A stretch of DNA of 64,000 nucleotides from Arthrobacter subterraneus (GCF_900099735.1 NZ_FNDT01000005.1:62001-126000), one strand, 5' to 3'. Counted from the first letter of the stretch, positions 36,145-45,256 are shown. Program-made: numbers and translations. The notes: a model not told the origin generated them from the sequence alone.

Positions 36145-36825
36145 CTAGGCGCAGCCGTCGCGGGTCAGTTCGACCACCAGCGGGTGGGTTCCCGTGAATT
36201 CCTGCCCTCCGGTGGAGTAGACGACGGTGACGCCCTGCGCAGTACCGGCGTCGGCGCCCTCGGCGATGGAGACTGCCACTACCAGGTTGACATACTCGTG
36301 GGTGCTCACGGCGTATCCGTCGGCCGGGACGGGCTCCACCGGGCCTGCCGGTTCCGCCGCCGCTGGAGCGGTTATGGAGGCGGCTGCCGGCGCAGGCTCC
36401 GCGCCGTGCGTCCCGTGACCACCGTCGTCGCCATCTTCGGCGCCTTCGTCTCCTTCGCCGTGAGCCTTGTGGTGGCCCTCGCGGTTCGCCGGGGAAACCT
36501 CGGCGCTCACCAGGGTGAGTCCGTCGGGATCCTTCAGGGTGACGTCGTCGAGCGTGAAGGTTTCCAGCGCCTCGTTGTGGACCAGGACGGTGAACTCCTG
36601 GAAGCCGATGCCGGGCTGGGTGGAGCAGAGGGTGGCGCCGTTCTCGGCGAGATTCAGCGGATCATCGCCGACATCAGCGGTAGCGGGCTGCTGCACCGCG
36701 CTCGCGTTTTCCGGCATCCGGGGAGAATTCACGTCCAGCGGGTTGGCCTCGACGGCCATGCATCCGCTCGCGAGGAGTGCCGTGAGCACGGCTCCGCCCA
36801 TCAGTGCTGCCGATCGAACCGCCAT
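36145..36825 (-). CDS. putative lipoprotein
   Basis: A 226-residue exported protein. The lipobox LLASGC (Cys near residue 22) follows a typical signal helix, so it is likely lipid-anchored on the outer face. An acidic His/Gly-rich insert (GHHKAHGEGDEGAEDGDDGG), perhaps a metal-binding loop, splits the mature part. The ATG at 36825 has GGATGGTGGAG upstream. No family was recognised. A degraded gene lies directly upstream. Confidence 0.72.
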   Translation of the reverse strand: MAVRSAALMGGAVLTALLASGCMAVEANPLDVNSPRMPENASAVQQPATADVGDDPLNLAENGATLCSTQPGIGFQEFTVLVHNEALETFTLDDVTLKDPDGLTLVSAEVSPANREGHHKAHGEGDEGAEDGDDGGHGTHGAEPAPAAASITAPAAAEPAGPVEPVPADGYAVSTHEYVNLVVAVSIAEGADAGTAQGVTVVYSTGGQEFTGTHPLVVELTRDGCA

Positions 36826-36886
36826 GCTCCACCATCCTCGTTGTCTGCCGTACCCTGTGTTCGCCGCCACAGAGCCGGCGGATGGG

Positions 36887-37470
36887 TCACTCGTACAGGA
36901 TGTACTCCGGCTGCGGAACCAGGGCGAGGACCTCGGGCGGCGTCATCAGCGGGCCAGGCACCGCGTCCTCCTCGAAGAACAGCTTGAAGCCGGCGTGGAC
37001 CGTGGACGGCAGGTCCTTCATCAGCAGGGCGTAGGTTTCGATCTTCATATGGGGCGCACCGATGCCGTCAACGCTCCGGATCACCTCCACACCCTCATAC
37101 TCCCGAATCGCCGCCACATTGGAGACGACGCCGGGAGCCACCTGATGGAAGATCAGCGGCTTTTGGGGAAGATTCTTCCTGTTGACGAGATCATCGAGGT
37201 ACGCCGCGATCTCATTGATTTCCTCTCCGGTGATGTGCCCGCAGGCGCGGCCCGGAAGCTGCTCGCCGGTGACGTCGTCGGACGTGCGTGTGCGGTATGC
37301 CCCGTCATCACGCGGAGCTGCTGCACGACGACGGCGATCAGCTCCAGCACAGGCATCACCGTCCTGCCGCCCGCCAGCTCCGCCCCGCGGAGTAGGTGTG
37401 TCCGCTGAATCCGACGAGCCGGTACTCGTGCTCCGTGCAGACGGCGCGAGGCAGAAACCGCAGGAGGCAG
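36887..37470 (-). pseudogene. remnant of a secreted hypothetical protein gene, in three frames
   Basis: Reading the minus strand, protein-like segments continue across three frames: EHEYRLVGFSGHTYSAG, then ELAGGRTVMPVLELIAVVVQ, then AYRTRTSDDV and EEINEIAAYLDDLVNRKNLP through PLIFHQV, SVDGIGAPHMK, HAGFKLFFEED and the end PQPEYILYE. These resemble a conserved actinobacterial exported protein. The centre appears shortened and the N-terminus is missing. The longest single-frame part with a start codon (GTG 37141) is an 84-residue fragment. It is best called a decayed gene. Confidence 0.6.
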
Positions 37471-37532
37471 CGGAGGAGGCCGGCAGCCTGCTTCGTATTG
37501 TGTTCGGTTATCCGCTCCCCTAAGAATGAACT

Positions 37533-38669
37533 ATGACAGTGCTGATGAGGTCCCTTGAAACCGCTGTACCGACTACCGTCATGGTCCAGTCGGAGGTGCG
37601 GGACGTCTTCGCCGCCCAGCCCGGGCTCAGCCGGCTGGGAAAGCGGCTGGTGACGGCGGCGTTCGATTCCTCCGGCATTGACACCCGCTATACCGCTGTG
37701 GACGAGATGACCCTCGAACGGCACAGCGAGGAACCGGTGTTCTTTGATTCAGCCACCATGGCCATCCTCAGCCCCGGGACCAAGGTCCGCAACGAGGTGT
37801 ACGCCGAGGCCGGCACCAGGCTGTTCGTCGAGGCTGCACGGAAGGCGCTCGATGCGGCAGAGGGGGTCGAGGCCGCCGACATCACGCACGTGGTCACAGT
37901 GTCCTGCACCGGTTTCTTCAACCCCGGGCCGGACTACAAGATTGTCCGGGCACTGGGCCTGGACCCCTCAGTTCAGCGGTACCACCTCGGATTCATGGGC
38001 TGCTACGCCGCGTTCCCTGCCCTGCGTGCGGCAAAATCGTTTTGCGAGGCGGATTCCAGGGCGGTAGTCCTCGTGGTCAGCGCAGAACTGTGTTCGCTCC
38101 ATGTGCGTACCTCGAACAACCCGGACACCATTGTGGGGACGTCACTCTTCGCCGACGGCGCCGCGGCGGCCGTAATCAGCGCCCGCAGCGACCTCCCGCA
38201 GCCGTCCGCACCGGTTCTCAGCCTCGATTTCTTCGAGACCACGCTGACCCCGGTCGGCGAGGAGTCCATGGCCTGGAACATCGGCGACGAGGGGTTCGAG
38301 ATGGTCCTCGGAACCTACGTCCCGCATATCATCGACGAGCACATCGTCGGGGCACTTGCGCCCCTGCTGGAACGGGATGAGTCCCTGATCGGACTCGAGC
38401 ACCGGGACATTGAGCACTGGGCCATCCACCCGGGCGGCCGCAGCATCCTCGACAAGGTGCAGGCCAAGCTCAAGCTCAGCGACAGCCAGCTAGTCCCTGC
38501 CCGGGAGACCCTGCGGAACTATGGGAACATGAGCAGCGCGACGGTGATGTTTGTCCTCAAGCACATCCTCGACCAGCCGGCGGGTGAGGCCGATGAACGC
38601 ATCTGTTCCATGGCGTTCGGTCCCGGGCTGACGGTGGAGACTGCCCTCCTCACCAAGACCTCGGCCTGA
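37533..38669 (+). CDS. type III polyketide synthase
   Basis: A 378-residue chalcone-synthase-like enzyme that condenses malonyl-CoA on an acyl-CoA starter. The Cys nucleophile lies in LGFMGCYAAFPALRAAKSF near residue 153, the catalytic His in EHWAIHPGGRSILDK, and the Asn in RNYGNMSSATVMF. The layout matches bacterial alkylresorcinol or alkylpyrone synthases. It opens an operon with a methyltransferase and a flavin monooxygenase, as in srsABC. The starter is probably a fatty acyl-CoA (inference). The ATG at 37533 has a weak ribosome site. Confidence 0.9.
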   Translation: MTVLMRSLETAVPTTVMVQSEVRDVFAAQPGLSRLGKRLVTAAFDSSGIDTRYTAVDEMTLERHSEEPVFFDSATMAILSPGTKVRNEVYAEAGTRLFVEAARKALDAAEGVEAADITHVVTVSCTGFFNPGPDYKIVRALGLDPSVQRYHLGFMGCYAAFPALRAAKSFCEADSRAVVLVVSAELCSLHVRTSNNPDTIVGTSLFADGAAAAVISARSDLPQPSAPVLSLDFFETTLTPVGEESMAWNIGDEGFEMVLGTYVPHIIDEHIVGALAPLLERDESLIGLEHRDIEHWAIHPGGRSILDKVQAKLKLSDSQLVPARETLRNYGNMSSATVMFVLKHILDQPAGEADERICSMAFGPGLTVETALLTKTSA

Positions 38670-39356
38670 ATGGCTTTCCTCACCCACCGGGACCTCACCG
38701 CCGTCGAGGAGATGGACAAACCCGGTTGCAATCCCGCCATGCTGGAGCGCACCTACGCCCAGTTCGGGCTGGTCAACCGGACTGTGGCAGGTTGGCACCA
38801 CACCTGGGCACGGCACGTCCGGCCGGTGCTGCGGACCTCGGGCACCAACACCCTCCTCGACATCGGCTCCGGCGGCGGCGACGTACCCCGGGCGTTCGCC
38901 CGCTGGGCGGCCCGCGACGGCTTCCGGCTGGACATCACCGCAATTGACCCGGATGAACGCGCCCACGCATACGCAAACAGCCAGCCGACGACGCCGGGAG
39001 TCACCTTCCGGCGCGCCTTCAGTTCCGAGCTGGTCGCCGAGGGCGCGCGGTTCGACGTCGTCACCTCCAACCACGTGCTGCATCACCTCTCTCCCGGCGA
39101 ACTGCGCGGACTACTGGCCGACTCCGAACAGCTGGGGACCCGGTTGGCGCTGCACAGCGACATCGTGCGGACCCGGGTGGGGTTCGCACTGTTCGGTGTG
39201 GCGACGCTGCCGCTGCGCGGGTCCTACATCCGCCGGGACGGGCTGACCTCGATCCGCCGAAGCTACCTCGCGGAGGAGCTGCGCGCCGCGGTGCCCCCCG
39301 CCTGGCGTGTCGAGCGGCAGTTCCCGTTCCGCAACCTGCTGGTGCACCGTGCCTGA
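38670..39356 (+). CDS. class I SAM-dependent methyltransferase
   Basis: A 228-residue enzyme whose ATG follows the synthase stop directly (TGAATG). The SAM site is NTLLDIGSGGGDVPRAFARW, with the acidic end of strand 2 in ITAIDPDERAHAYA and motif IV in DVVTSNHVLHHLS. It probably methylates the polyketide product or an intermediate, on carbon or oxygen. Its 3' end overlaps the next gene by eight bases. Confidence 0.86.
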   Translation: MAFLTHRDLTAVEEMDKPGCNPAMLERTYAQFGLVNRTVAGWHHTWARHVRPVLRTSGTNTLLDIGSGGGDVPRAFARWAARDGFRLDITAIDPDERAHAYANSQPTTPGVTFRRAFSSELVAEGARFDVVTSNHVLHHLSPGELRGLLADSEQLGTRLALHSDIVRTRVGFALFGVATLPLRGSYIRRDGLTSIRRSYLAEELRAAVPPAWRVERQFPFRNLLVHRA

Positions 39357-40470
39357 GGTTCTCATTGTCGGCGGCGGCCCGGTAGGGCTGTTCACGGCGA
39401 TCCTCCTGGCGCAGGCCGGGGTGGACGTGGAGGTCTTGGAGCGCCGCACCGAGCGGAGCCCGCACTCCCGCGCCATCGGGATTCACCCGCCGGCACTGGC
39501 GGCGCTGGAACAGGCCGGGGTCGTTGACCAGCTGCTCCTGGCGGGTGTGAAGATTCCGGGCGGGGTTGCGCGCAGCCTCGGGCGGACGGTCGCGGAGCTG
39601 TCCTTCGAGCGTCTCCCAGGCCGGCACCGCTACGTGCTCGCGACCCCCCAGGAGCAGACCGAGCGCATCCTGTCCGAGCGCCTTGCAGCGCTTTCCCCCG
39701 CAGCGCTCCGCCGCGGGGAGACGGTCACGGCGGTGCACGATCTCGGGAACGAGGTGCTGACCGTCACGGGCAGCGGCGCGCACCGGTCCGCGCTGCTGAT
39801 CGGTGCCGACGGCGCCCGGAGCACTGTGCGGGATGCTGCCGGCATCCGTGCCGTAGTGCACCCCTATCCCGACGCCTACGTCATGGGCGACTTCCCCGAC
39901 ACCACCACGGACGGAAGCACCGCCGCGCTCTACCTGGAGCCCGACGGGATTGTGGAGTCCTTTCCGTTGCCCGGCTCGATTCGGCGCTGGGTGGTCCGGA
40001 TGCCGTCGCTGGTTCCGGACCCCACCGCCGGGACAGTCGCAGGCCTGGTCACCGAACGCACCGGAGTGTCCGTCGACACTCTGCACAATACGATGCTCAG
40101 TTCCTTTGCGGTACGGCGGCGGATCGCGGACCGGTTTGTGCAGGGGCGCATCGTGCTGGTCGGCGACGCCGCACACGAGGTGTCACCCATCGGTGGCCAG
40201 GGGATGAACCTGGGGTGGCTTGATGCCGCCCGGCTGGTCCCGCTGGTGGTCGCTTCACTGGCGGGCACCGACGTCGGGCTTGGGCTTCGCCGCTTCAACG
40301 AGGAGCGGCGGCGGGCTGCCCTGGCGGCAGCCCGCCAGGCTCACATCAACATGATCCTCGGGCGCCCCTTGCCGGGCCCGGTTCTTGCTGCGCGGAACCG
40401 TCTGATGGGCGGGATGGCCGGGGTGCCGAAGGTGCACGACGCCGTCGCGCGCACCTTCACCATGCACTGA
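39349..40470 (+). CDS. FAD-dependent monooxygenase
   Basis: A 373-residue PHBH-fold flavin hydroxylase. The FAD site is VLIVGGGPVGLFTAILLAQA at the N-terminus; IGADGARSTVRDAAG is the DG motif, and VLVGDAAHEVSPIGGQGMNL the GD motif. GTG 39349 is preferred since the Rossmann fold starts seven residues later, giving an eight-base overlap with the methyltransferase. The third gene of the polyketide operon, it likely hydroxylates the aromatic product, for example toward a quinone. Confidence 0.88.
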   Translation: MPEVLIVGGGPVGLFTAILLAQAGVDVEVLERRTERSPHSRAIGIHPPALAALEQAGVVDQLLLAGVKIPGGVARSLGRTVAELSFERLPGRHRYVLATPQEQTERILSERLAALSPAALRRGETVTAVHDLGNEVLTVTGSGAHRSALLIGADGARSTVRDAAGIRAVVHPYPDAYVMGDFPDTTTDGSTAALYLEPDGIVESFPLPGSIRRWVVRMPSLVPDPTAGTVAGLVTERTGVSVDTLHNTMLSSFAVRRRIADRFVQGRIVLVGDAAHEVSPIGGQGMNLGWLDAARLVPLVVASLAGTDVGLGLRRFNEERRRAALAAARQAHINMILGRPLPGPVLAARNRLMGGMAGVPKVHDAVARTFTMH

Positions 40471-40508
40471 CCGGTGCACTGTGCTGTGCCGTGAATTGTG
40501 CCAGCCCT

Positions 40509-40575
40509 CCCAGTGAGTCGCCGTTTCCAGTGGGGATACGCTGCTCCCTCCCACTGAGACATCGCTTTCAGCGGG
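40509..40575. repeat. palindromic repeat family B, first pair
   Basis: Two 26-bp units (40509-40534, 40550-40575), each starting CCCA and ending GGG with inner TGA/CA half-symmetry, separated by 15 bases. The same pair layout recurs at 41321 beyond the next gene. Confidence 0.7.
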
Positions 40576-40689
40576 TGAGCGCAGGCCGGCTGGGCCGTAT
40601 ATGTCGCCGCGTTTCATTCCTCTGGAAGACAGCCGACCACAGGTGCCACACTGAACGTCCACCCATATCCCTGTCTGAAAGGGAGCCCC

Positions 40690-41280
40690 TTGGCCTCCGC
40701 GAGCAGCACCGTGACCACCCTGGAACCGCCCGTCCTGCAGGAATGGATAAGCGAACACGAGGACCTCGTCATTATCGACGTCCGGTCCGCCGCCGAATAT
40801 GAGAACCTGCACATCCGCGGCTCCTACAACGTGCCGCTGCCGCTCCTGGCGCAGCACGCAGCCCAGGTGAAGAACCGGCTGGGCGGGCGCGTGGTGCTGG
40901 TATGCCAGTCGGGAGTGCGCGCCGAGCAGGCCCGTCAGCGTCTGGCGTCAACCGGCGTTGATTCAGCGTTTGTCCTCACCGGCGGCGTTCCCGCCTTCGC
41001 ACAGGCCGGCGGAGAGGTTACTGAGGGGGCGCAGCGCTGGGCCCTGGAGCGCCAGGTCCGGATGGTTGCCGGGTCGCTGGTCCTCACCGGGCTCCTTGCC
41101 GGCAGATTCATCTCTCCGAAGCTGCAGCTGATCGCCGGAGGCATCGGCGCCGGCCTGACCTTCTCGGCTGCCACCAATACCTGCGCCATGGGCACGGTGC
41201 TGTCAAAGATGCCGTGGAACCGTTCAGCGACGGAGCCCACGCTGGAATCGGCGATCAGCCAGCTCCCGTCCCTTAACTAG
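40690..41280 (+). CDS. rhodanese-like protein with C-terminal DUF2892 membrane region
   Basis: A 196-residue protein. The rhodanese domain (~13-105) has VIIDVRSAAEYENLHIRGSY and the active-site Cys in LVCQSGVRAEQARQRL. The C-terminal half (MVAGSLVLTGLLAGRF, LQLIAGGIGAGLTFSAA) is two helices as in YgaP, giving a membrane-anchored sulfurtransferase. TTG 40690 follows GGGAG by five bases, so it is a good start. A pair of 26-bp repeats lies on either side of the gene. Confidence 0.87.
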   Translation: MASASSTVTTLEPPVLQEWISEHEDLVIIDVRSAAEYENLHIRGSYNVPLPLLAQHAAQVKNRLGGRVVLVCQSGVRAEQARQRLASTGVDSAFVLTGGVPAFAQAGGEVTEGAQRWALERQVRMVAGSLVLTGLLAGRFISPKLQLIAGGIGAGLTFSAATNTCAMGTVLSKMPWNRSATEPTLESAISQLPSLN

Positions 41281-41320
41281 CCACGAACCTTGTGCCACGC
41301 GTGGCGAGTGCGTGCTCCGT

Positions 41321-41386
41321 CCCATTGAACAGCGGGATTCAACGGGAATGTCCACACTTTCCCAGCGAAACCCGCGATTCAGTGGG
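41321..41386. repeat. palindromic repeat family B, second pair
   Basis: Units at 41321-41346 and 41361-41386, separated by 14 bases. Each is 26 bp with CCCA at the left and GGG at the right, and shares GATTCA near the right end. They lie between the rhodanese stop and the convergent FMN reductase stop. Confidence 0.7.
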
Positions 41387-41412
41387 CAGGTTCGACGGCG
41401 CGACGCGAAGAA

Positions 41413-42039
41413 CTAGCGGCCCTGCACCTGGGCCAGGAGCTCCTCGAACGGCAGGGATGCTTCCGGACGCTGCCGGCGCCGCACCGCCGCGGTGCCTTCG
41501 ACCATCCCGGCGAGTTCGCCGGCGGCGCGCGTGACGCGCTGCTCCAGCGCGTCGGCCCCCCTCGATCCGGTTCCCCAGTCCTCGGGGCCGGCGTAGACGG
41601 CGGTGGAGACAACCCGGGCGCGGAGGTAGATGAAGAGCGGACGCATGGCGTGCTCGAGCATGAGGGAGTGCCGCACGCTGCCGCCGGTCGCCGCAATGAG
41701 CACCGGCATTGACTCCAGGGCAGTGTTGTCGAGGACGTCGAAGAAGGACTTCAGCAGGCCGCTGTAGGAGCCCGAGAAAACAGGGCTCACCACAATGAGG
41801 GCGTCCGCCTCCGCCACGGACTTCAAAGCATCGGCGAGCGCGGGCGGAGCGAAGCCCGTCACCAGGTTGTTCGCGATGTCGACCGCGAGTTCGCGCAGCA
41901 CGATGGTGGTGACGTCGGTGTGAACGTCGGCGCGTTCGAGCTCCCGGCGGGTCGCCTCCCCGAGCTGGTCCGCGAGCATCCGGCTCGACGACGGCGTTCC
42001 CATTCCGCCTGACACCACTACTACCCGGCGCGTTTCCAT
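41413..42039 (-). CDS. NADPH-dependent FMN reductase (CE1759-like)
   Basis: A 208-residue flavodoxin-fold reductase. The FMN phosphate loop is VVVSGGMGTPSSSRMLADQL. A second ring-binding segment is VVSPVFSGSYSGLLKSFFDVL. LIAATGGSVRHSLMLEHAMR fits the corynebacterial CE1759 subgroup, often next to a luciferase-like enzyme, which is absent here. The ATG at 42039 follows GGAGG. It likely supplies reduced FMN to a monooxygenase. Confidence 0.86.
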   Translation of the reverse strand: METRRVVVVSGGMGTPSSSRMLADQLGEATRRELERADVHTDVTTIVLRELAVDIANNLVTGFAPPALADALKSVAEADALIVVSPVFSGSYSGLLKSFFDVLDNTALESMPVLIAATGGSVRHSLMLEHAMRPLFIYLRARVVSTAVYAGPEDWGTGSRGADALEQRVTRAAGELAGMVEGTAAVRRRQRPEASLPFEELLAQVQGR

Positions 42040-42113
42040 TGCCCGTCCTCCAGTTCGCTGCTATTCATGCGTTTGCATCTAGTTGAACGGGCTACGGACG
42101 GGAAACATTCCCG

Positions 42114-42317
42114 TTACTGCCTCTCGAGCGCGCTTTCCTTGTGGGCGGCCTGCTTGCCCGACTTCTCGCTTTCCACGATGTAGTAGGGCTCATCCTTCGA
42201 TGCGTTGAACTTCTGCCCCTCGAAGCTGAACTCCTTTTCCTTCTTTTCCATGACCGTGCCGTGGGTCTCGCCCTGCGACGTGTTCCAGCTGACTTTGGTT
42301 CCCTTGCTGTATGCCAT
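42114..42317 (-). CDS. DUF2945 (HVA1 Tudor-like) small protein
   Basis: A 67-residue protein: MAYSKGTKVSWNTSQGETHG at the start, then VMEKKEKEFSFEG and a C-terminal EPYYIVESEKSGKQAAHKES with the Lys typical of this family. The fold is Tudor-like, the function unknown. It precedes the FMN reductase on the opposite side of a 74-base gap. It is probably separately transcribed. Confidence 0.82.
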   Translation of the reverse strand: MAYSKGTKVSWNTSQGETHGTVMEKKEKEFSFEGQKFNASKDEPYYIVESEKSGKQAAHKESALERQ

Positions 42318-42552
42318 TGCCCCAGCGTTTCACCCCGCTGCAGCGGGCGCCACCCGATCAGCCGGCAGGTATCCACGCGCGCATGCCGCCCGCACTATGC
42401 CAGCGCGATCGTCGACCAGGCAGCGTGACGGTGAGGACACCGCCGTCGCGCACTGCACCGTTGAGGTGCTGCAGGCCGACCCGGGTCTGGTCCTCGCGGG
42501 TTGCTGGACGCTATTCCGCCATCCTGCGCCCTGCCCATTTGTTCCACCCGAG

Positions 42553-43560
42553 TTAAGCGAGCGCCTCGACAATCTTCGCGGCCGGCTCCGGCCGTGCCGA
42601 CGCGAAGCCGGTACCCGCCCAGAGGTGTGCCACATCGGCGTTTCCCTGGGCCACCGCCGCCTTCCGCAGCGGTGCCGTCGCATAGTGCAGGTGCGGGTAG
42701 CCGGCAGGCGCGTCGGAATGCTCAAGGATGAAACGGTTGGTGAGCCCGCGTGCGTACCGCCCTGTGTACGCCCGGGTGAGCGAGGTTCCGGCAAACTGTC
42801 CCCCGGCGAGCACGGCCCGGTGCAGCGGATTGGTACCCGCCTCATCGGCGAGGAGGAGGGCTGTGCCCACCTGGACGGCGTCGGCTCCGGCGCCGCGCAA
42901 ACGTACGACGTCGCTTGGTCCGGACACTCCCCCGCCCGCCGCCAGCGGCACCGCCGTCACCGACCGCACGGCGGCCAGGGTGTCTTCCAGCCGGTCATCG
43001 GTCGGAACGGACCGCTGGTCGAGGGTTCCGCGGTGCCCGCCCGCGCCGGGCCCCTGAACCGCGAGCGCCCGGGCACCGGCGGCAACAGCGAACTCCGCCT
43101 CAGCAGAAGTGGTCACGGTGACGATCGGCAGAATCCCGGCGTCGGCCATCCGCTTGAGGACCTGGCTGTCCGGGCAGCCGAACGTGAAGGAGACGGCCGC
43201 GGGCCTCGCGTCGAGGACCAGCGAAAGCTTGGCGTCCCAGCCGTCGTCGTCGTACCGGGGTTGTCCGACCTCCACCCCGAGGGCTTCCGTTTCCGGGCGC
43301 AGCGAGGCAACGTACGCGTCCAGCAGCGCGGGATCCGGCTGGAACGCGTCGGGCACAAACAGGTTCACGCCGATGGGCCCGCCGGTGAGCGCACTCACGG
43401 CCGACAGTTGCGCTGCCAGATCCTCCGGCGTCCGGTACCCGGCGGCAAGGAATCCCAGGCCGCCGGCGTTGGTCACGGCCGCGGCGAGCTCCGGCGTGGA
43501 GGGACCGCCCGCCATGGGAGCTCCGATGATCGGCCGGTCGAGGTCCCGAAAATCAAACAT
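42553..43560 (-). CDS. nitronate monooxygenase family protein
   Basis: A 335-residue FMN-dependent TIM-barrel enzyme. Near the start, RPIIGAPMAGGPSTPELAAA is the family opening. The phosphate-binding part includes ALAVQGPGAGGHRGTLDQR, with the catalytic His, and VPLAAGGGVSGPSDVVRL; DAVQVGTALLLADEAGTNPL follows. The ATG at 43560 has GGGAG upstream. It is 13 bases beyond the ThDP enzyme stop in the same direction. The true substrate may be propionate-3-nitronate or unknown. Confidence 0.87.
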   Translation of the reverse strand: MFDFRDLDRPIIGAPMAGGPSTPELAAAVTNAGGLGFLAAGYRTPEDLAAQLSAVSALTGGPIGVNLFVPDAFQPDPALLDAYVASLRPETEALGVEVGQPRYDDDGWDAKLSLVLDARPAAVSFTFGCPDSQVLKRMADAGILPIVTVTTSAEAEFAVAAGARALAVQGPGAGGHRGTLDQRSVPTDDRLEDTLAAVRSVTAVPLAAGGGVSGPSDVVRLRGAGADAVQVGTALLLADEAGTNPLHRAVLAGGQFAGTSLTRAYTGRYARGLTNRFILEHSDAPAGYPHLHYATAPLRKAAVAQGNADVAHLWAGTGFASARPEPAAKIVEALA

Positions 43561-43573
43561 GCTCCCAACCTAC

Positions 43574-45256
43574 CTACAGGTGCGTCGGAGCGAAGAGCCT
43601 CAGCAGCGTTTCAACAACGACGACGTTGGGGCCTTCCGCGGCGAAGCCCGCCTCCAGCGCCTGGCGCACATTCTCCGGCGCCACGCGGACCGCGGGAACG
43701 CCGAAGGACTCCGCCAGCTTCACGAAGTCCGGTCGCGTGAGCTCGGTTGCGGTGGCCTTCCCGAACGCGCCCTCCATGTATTCGCGGAGGATGCCGTAAC
43801 CGCCGTCGTCGACAATCAGCCAGGTCACCGGGAGATCATGCTGGCGTGCGGTGGCCAGCTCGGCGATCGAGTACATCGCGGAACCGTCCCCGGACACCGC
43901 GAGCACCCGTGCCGGGAGTCCCTTTGAGGCAAGGCCCACCGACCCGCCGATTGCGCTCGGGAAGCCGAAACCCAGCCCGCCGGCGCCCTGCGCGGAATGG
44001 AATTCGCCGTCCCGGGAATCCCAGCAGCTCCACGCCCAGTAGGCGGCGATGGTCATGTCCCAGAAAGTCTGCATGTCATCCGGGACGGCGGCGCGGATAT
44101 CCGCCATGAACGTCCGTTCCTTGCCCAGATTCTGCGCCTCGAGGCGCGCCTGCACTTTGACGAGGGTCTCGGCCACGAGCCGGCGCGGATCAAAGTCGCC
44201 GGTGCGGCGGTCGACGGGTTCGAGGGCTTCGTCCAGGGCCGCGAGGGCCTGGCCGGCGTCGGCCCGGATACCGAGCGCGGGCCGGTTGGACTCAAGGACC
44301 CGCGGTTCGGCGTCGATCTGGATGATCCGGCCGCGCGGCTCAAGGGTGAAGTAGTTGGATGTCACCTCGCCGAGGGAGGAGCCGATGACCAGCAGCACGT
44401 CCGCGTCCTCGAGGACCTCGGTGACGTAGCGGTCCTCCACCCAGGACTGCAGCGAGAGCTCATGGTTCCACGGAAACGCACCATTGCCGCCGGGTGAGCA
44501 GACCACAGGCGCGTCGAGCTTTTCCGCCAGCGAGAGCAGTTCCTTCTCGGCCCTGCCGCGACGGGTTCCGCCGCCCGCCACGATCGCGGGGCGTTTCGCT
44601 TCCGACAGCCATTTGACCGCCTCACGGACCAGCTCCACACGCGGCGGATTGTCGAACGGTTCCGCGAGCGCATCCTCCACCCTGGGAACGACGACGGCGT
44701 CGAGGAGCACATTCTGCGGAACCTCCACCCACACCGGACCCTGGGGTGAGGAGACCGCTTCGGCCCACGCGTCCTGGATGGCCGACGGGATGCCGGAGGC
44801 GTGCTGGATCAGCCGCTGGCTCTTGGTGACGTTGGCGGCGGAGGCCTTCTGGTCGTCAAGCTGGTGCAGCATGCCCTTGCGCCGGGCGCCGAGGCCCTCG
44901 AGCGGAATCTGGCTGGCGATGACCACCATCGGCACCCCGGTGGCGTAGGCCTCCTGAAGCCCGGCCAGCGAGGTGAGCGCGCCCGGCCCGGTCGAGAGGA
45001 AAAGGACACCCACTTCACCCGTCGCCCGGGAGAACCCGTCGGCGGCGAATGCGGAGTTGTTCTCCACCCGGGAGGACACAAACTGGAGGTCGGAACGGGA
45101 CAGCGCGTCGAAGAGGCCGAGCGCGTGCTGACCGGGGATGCCGAACACGGTGGTGGCACCGAGCGCGCTCAGCGTCTCGACCACCAGGTCACCGCCGTTG
45201 CGCGAACCCGTGACCGGCTGTGGGGGAACGGTGGCGTCACTCTCAACGGACTGCAT
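43574..45256 (-). CDS. thiamine diphosphate-dependent enzyme (acetolactate-synthase-like)
   Basis: A 560-residue three-domain protein. The PYR domain has the catalytic Glu in FVSSRVENNSAFAADGFSRA; the middle domain follows (KRPAIVAGGGTRRGR); the PP domain binds ThDP with AVSGDGSAMYSIAELATA, ending in the usual DDGGYG. It shares one base with the agmatinase gene upstream (TGATG), so translation is coupled. It is not a clear acetolactate synthase: context points to agmatine or guanidino-compound metabolism. The substrate is unknown. Confidence 0.85.
   Translation of the reverse strand: MQSVESDATVPPQPVTGSRNGGDLVVETLSALGATTVFGIPGQHALGLFDALSRSDLQFVSSRVENNSAFAADGFSRATGEVGVLFLSTGPGALTSLAGLQEAYATGVPMVVIASQIPLEGLGARRKGMLHQLDDQKASAANVTKSQRLIQHASGIPSAIQDAWAEAVSSPQGPVWVEVPQNVLLDAVVVPRVEDALAEPFDNPPRVELVREAVKWLSEAKRPAIVAGGGTRRGRAEKELLSLAEKLDAPVVCSPGGNGAFPWNHELSLQSWVEDRYVTEVLEDADVLLVIGSSLGEVTSNYFTLEPRGRIIQIDAEPRVLESNRPALGIRADAGQALAALDEALEPVDRRTGDFDPRRLVAETLVKVQARLEAQNLGKERTFMADIRAAVPDDMQTFWDMTIAAYWAWSCWDSRDGEFHSAQGAGGLGFGFPSAIGGSVGLASKGLPARVLAVSGDGSAMYSIAELATARQHDLPVTWLIVDDGGYGILREYMEGAFGKATATELTRPDFVKLAESFGVPAVRVAPENVRQALEAGFAAEGPNVVVVETLLRLFAPTHL

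Noticed and set aside
42318-42552. Possible gene remnant between DUF2945 and the nitronate monooxygenase.
   Set aside because: No frame gave a recognisable protein segment; nothing supported beyond intergenic DNA.
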